From: DASUZD01 sp036377055
GTDB lineage: Bacteria > Actinomycetota > Thermoleophilia > Gaiellales > Gaiellaceae
Assembly (NCBI GenBank): GCA_036377055.1
Contig: DASUZD010000190.1
Span: 1-5,633 of the forward strand
Length of the DNA stretch: 5,633 bases
Reading direction: 5' to 3'
Below the pieces are notes generated by a model, which ran no database searches, was not told the DNA's origin, and was given only the letters and a program-made list of their open reading frames with translations. Both the position numbers and the translations under genes were made by a program. Of this stretch, positions 5,349-5,633 are shown in pieces (position 1 is the first letter of the stretch; every line of letters starts with the position of its first letter).

Positions 5349-5633
5349 CGCGTTCTCAGGCCGCTGACGGGGCCGCCGCTGTTTCCGTGCAGGTCGTTGT
5401 GGCGCGAGACGACGGTGAGGTTGACGTCGCTGCGCCCCTGTAGCCCGGCGCCGGCGTTGCCGCGGATCGTGTTGCGCTCGACGAGCACGCGCCCGCCGCC
5501 GCGGTCCTGGCCGCCGTTGAAGACGATCCCGCCGCGTTGCGGCGCCGCCGCACTCGTCCCGTTGCCGACGATCTGGTTGCGGGCGATCGTGACGTCGGTG
5601 CCGTAGACGAGGCGACCCGCGTTCGTGCTGAAG
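5345..5633 (-). CDS. Right-handed parallel beta-helix repeat protein, C-terminal end only
   Basis: Last 95 residues of a protein that begins beyond the right edge; the frame is open from the edge to a TAG at 5347-5345. Seen: recurring beta-helix turns of the form N-x-[IL]-x-G-N at residues 19-24 (NQIVGN), 54-59 (NTIRGN) and 79-84 (NDLHGN) of the visible part. These alternate with short strands such as VTIAR, GGIVFNGG and RVLVE. This is the PbH1/NosD-type pattern shared by secreted pectate-lyase-like enzymes, polysaccharide-binding proteins and some surface proteins. The chain stops soon after the last turn (GGPVSGLRTR), without an anchor or a cell-wall sorting signal. It is convergent with the regulator gene and is not part of the sugar operon. 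Whether it degrades a polysaccharide cannot be judged without the missing N-terminal part. The fold call is firm; the function is unknown. Confidence 0.8.
   Translation of the reverse strand, partial: FSTNAGRLVYGTDVTIARNQIVGNGTSAAAPQRGGIVFNGGQDRGGGRVLVERNTIRGNAGAGLQGRSDVNLTVVSRHNDLHGNSGGPVSGLRTR

Noticed and set aside
5340..5420. Possible terminator after the ROK gene
   Set aside because: No clean hairpin with a T-run is visible, and the region is coding sequence for the convergent beta-helix protein.

Overview
The window is G+C-rich throughout (roughly two thirds by eye) and favours GC-ending codons. It has the style of a high-GC actinobacterium. The substrate-binding protein and the regulator suggest a soil-type lineage such as Thermoleophilia, but that placement is inference; no rRNA or other marker gene is present.

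Layout: an apparent four-gene operon runs leftward from about 4109 to beyond the left edge. It encodes a CUT1-type sugar-binding protein (2721-4058), two permeases (1732-2724 and 830-1735), and a family 4 glycosidase (left of 833, cut by the window edge). Each junction is a 4-base stop/start overlap (GTGA, ATGA, ATGA). Pointing the other way, from 4185, is a ROK-family winged-helix regulator (4185-5348). The 126-bp gap between the two divergent units (4059-4184) holds a good sigma70-like promoter for the operon, a weaker and possibly leaderless promoter for the regulator, and two inverted repeats suited to be operators. At the right edge, convergent with the regulator and overlapping its stop codon, is the C-terminal end of a right-handed parallel beta-helix protein.

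How it fits together: the binding protein captures a sugar, probably a di- or oligosaccharide, outside the membrane. The two permeases pass it in, powered by an ATPase not encoded in the window. The NAD+/Mn2+-type GH4 enzyme then cleaves it in the cytoplasm. The ROK protein, divergently transcribed, probably represses the operon until the sugar or a product binds. The GH4 active-site motif is of the 6-phospho-beta-glucosidase type, yet the importer is an ABC system that does not phosphorylate its cargo. No PTS component or sugar kinase is visible, so the true substrate is open.

This is a recognisable kind of carbohydrate-uptake locus rather than a clearly new system. The points worth a second look are the enzyme/transporter mismatch, the ROK protein without its zinc motif and substrate histidine, the binding protein without a lipobox, and the compact divergent control region. 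No RNA genes, mobile elements or CRISPR arrays were seen, and no stretch over 300 bases lacks a gene.
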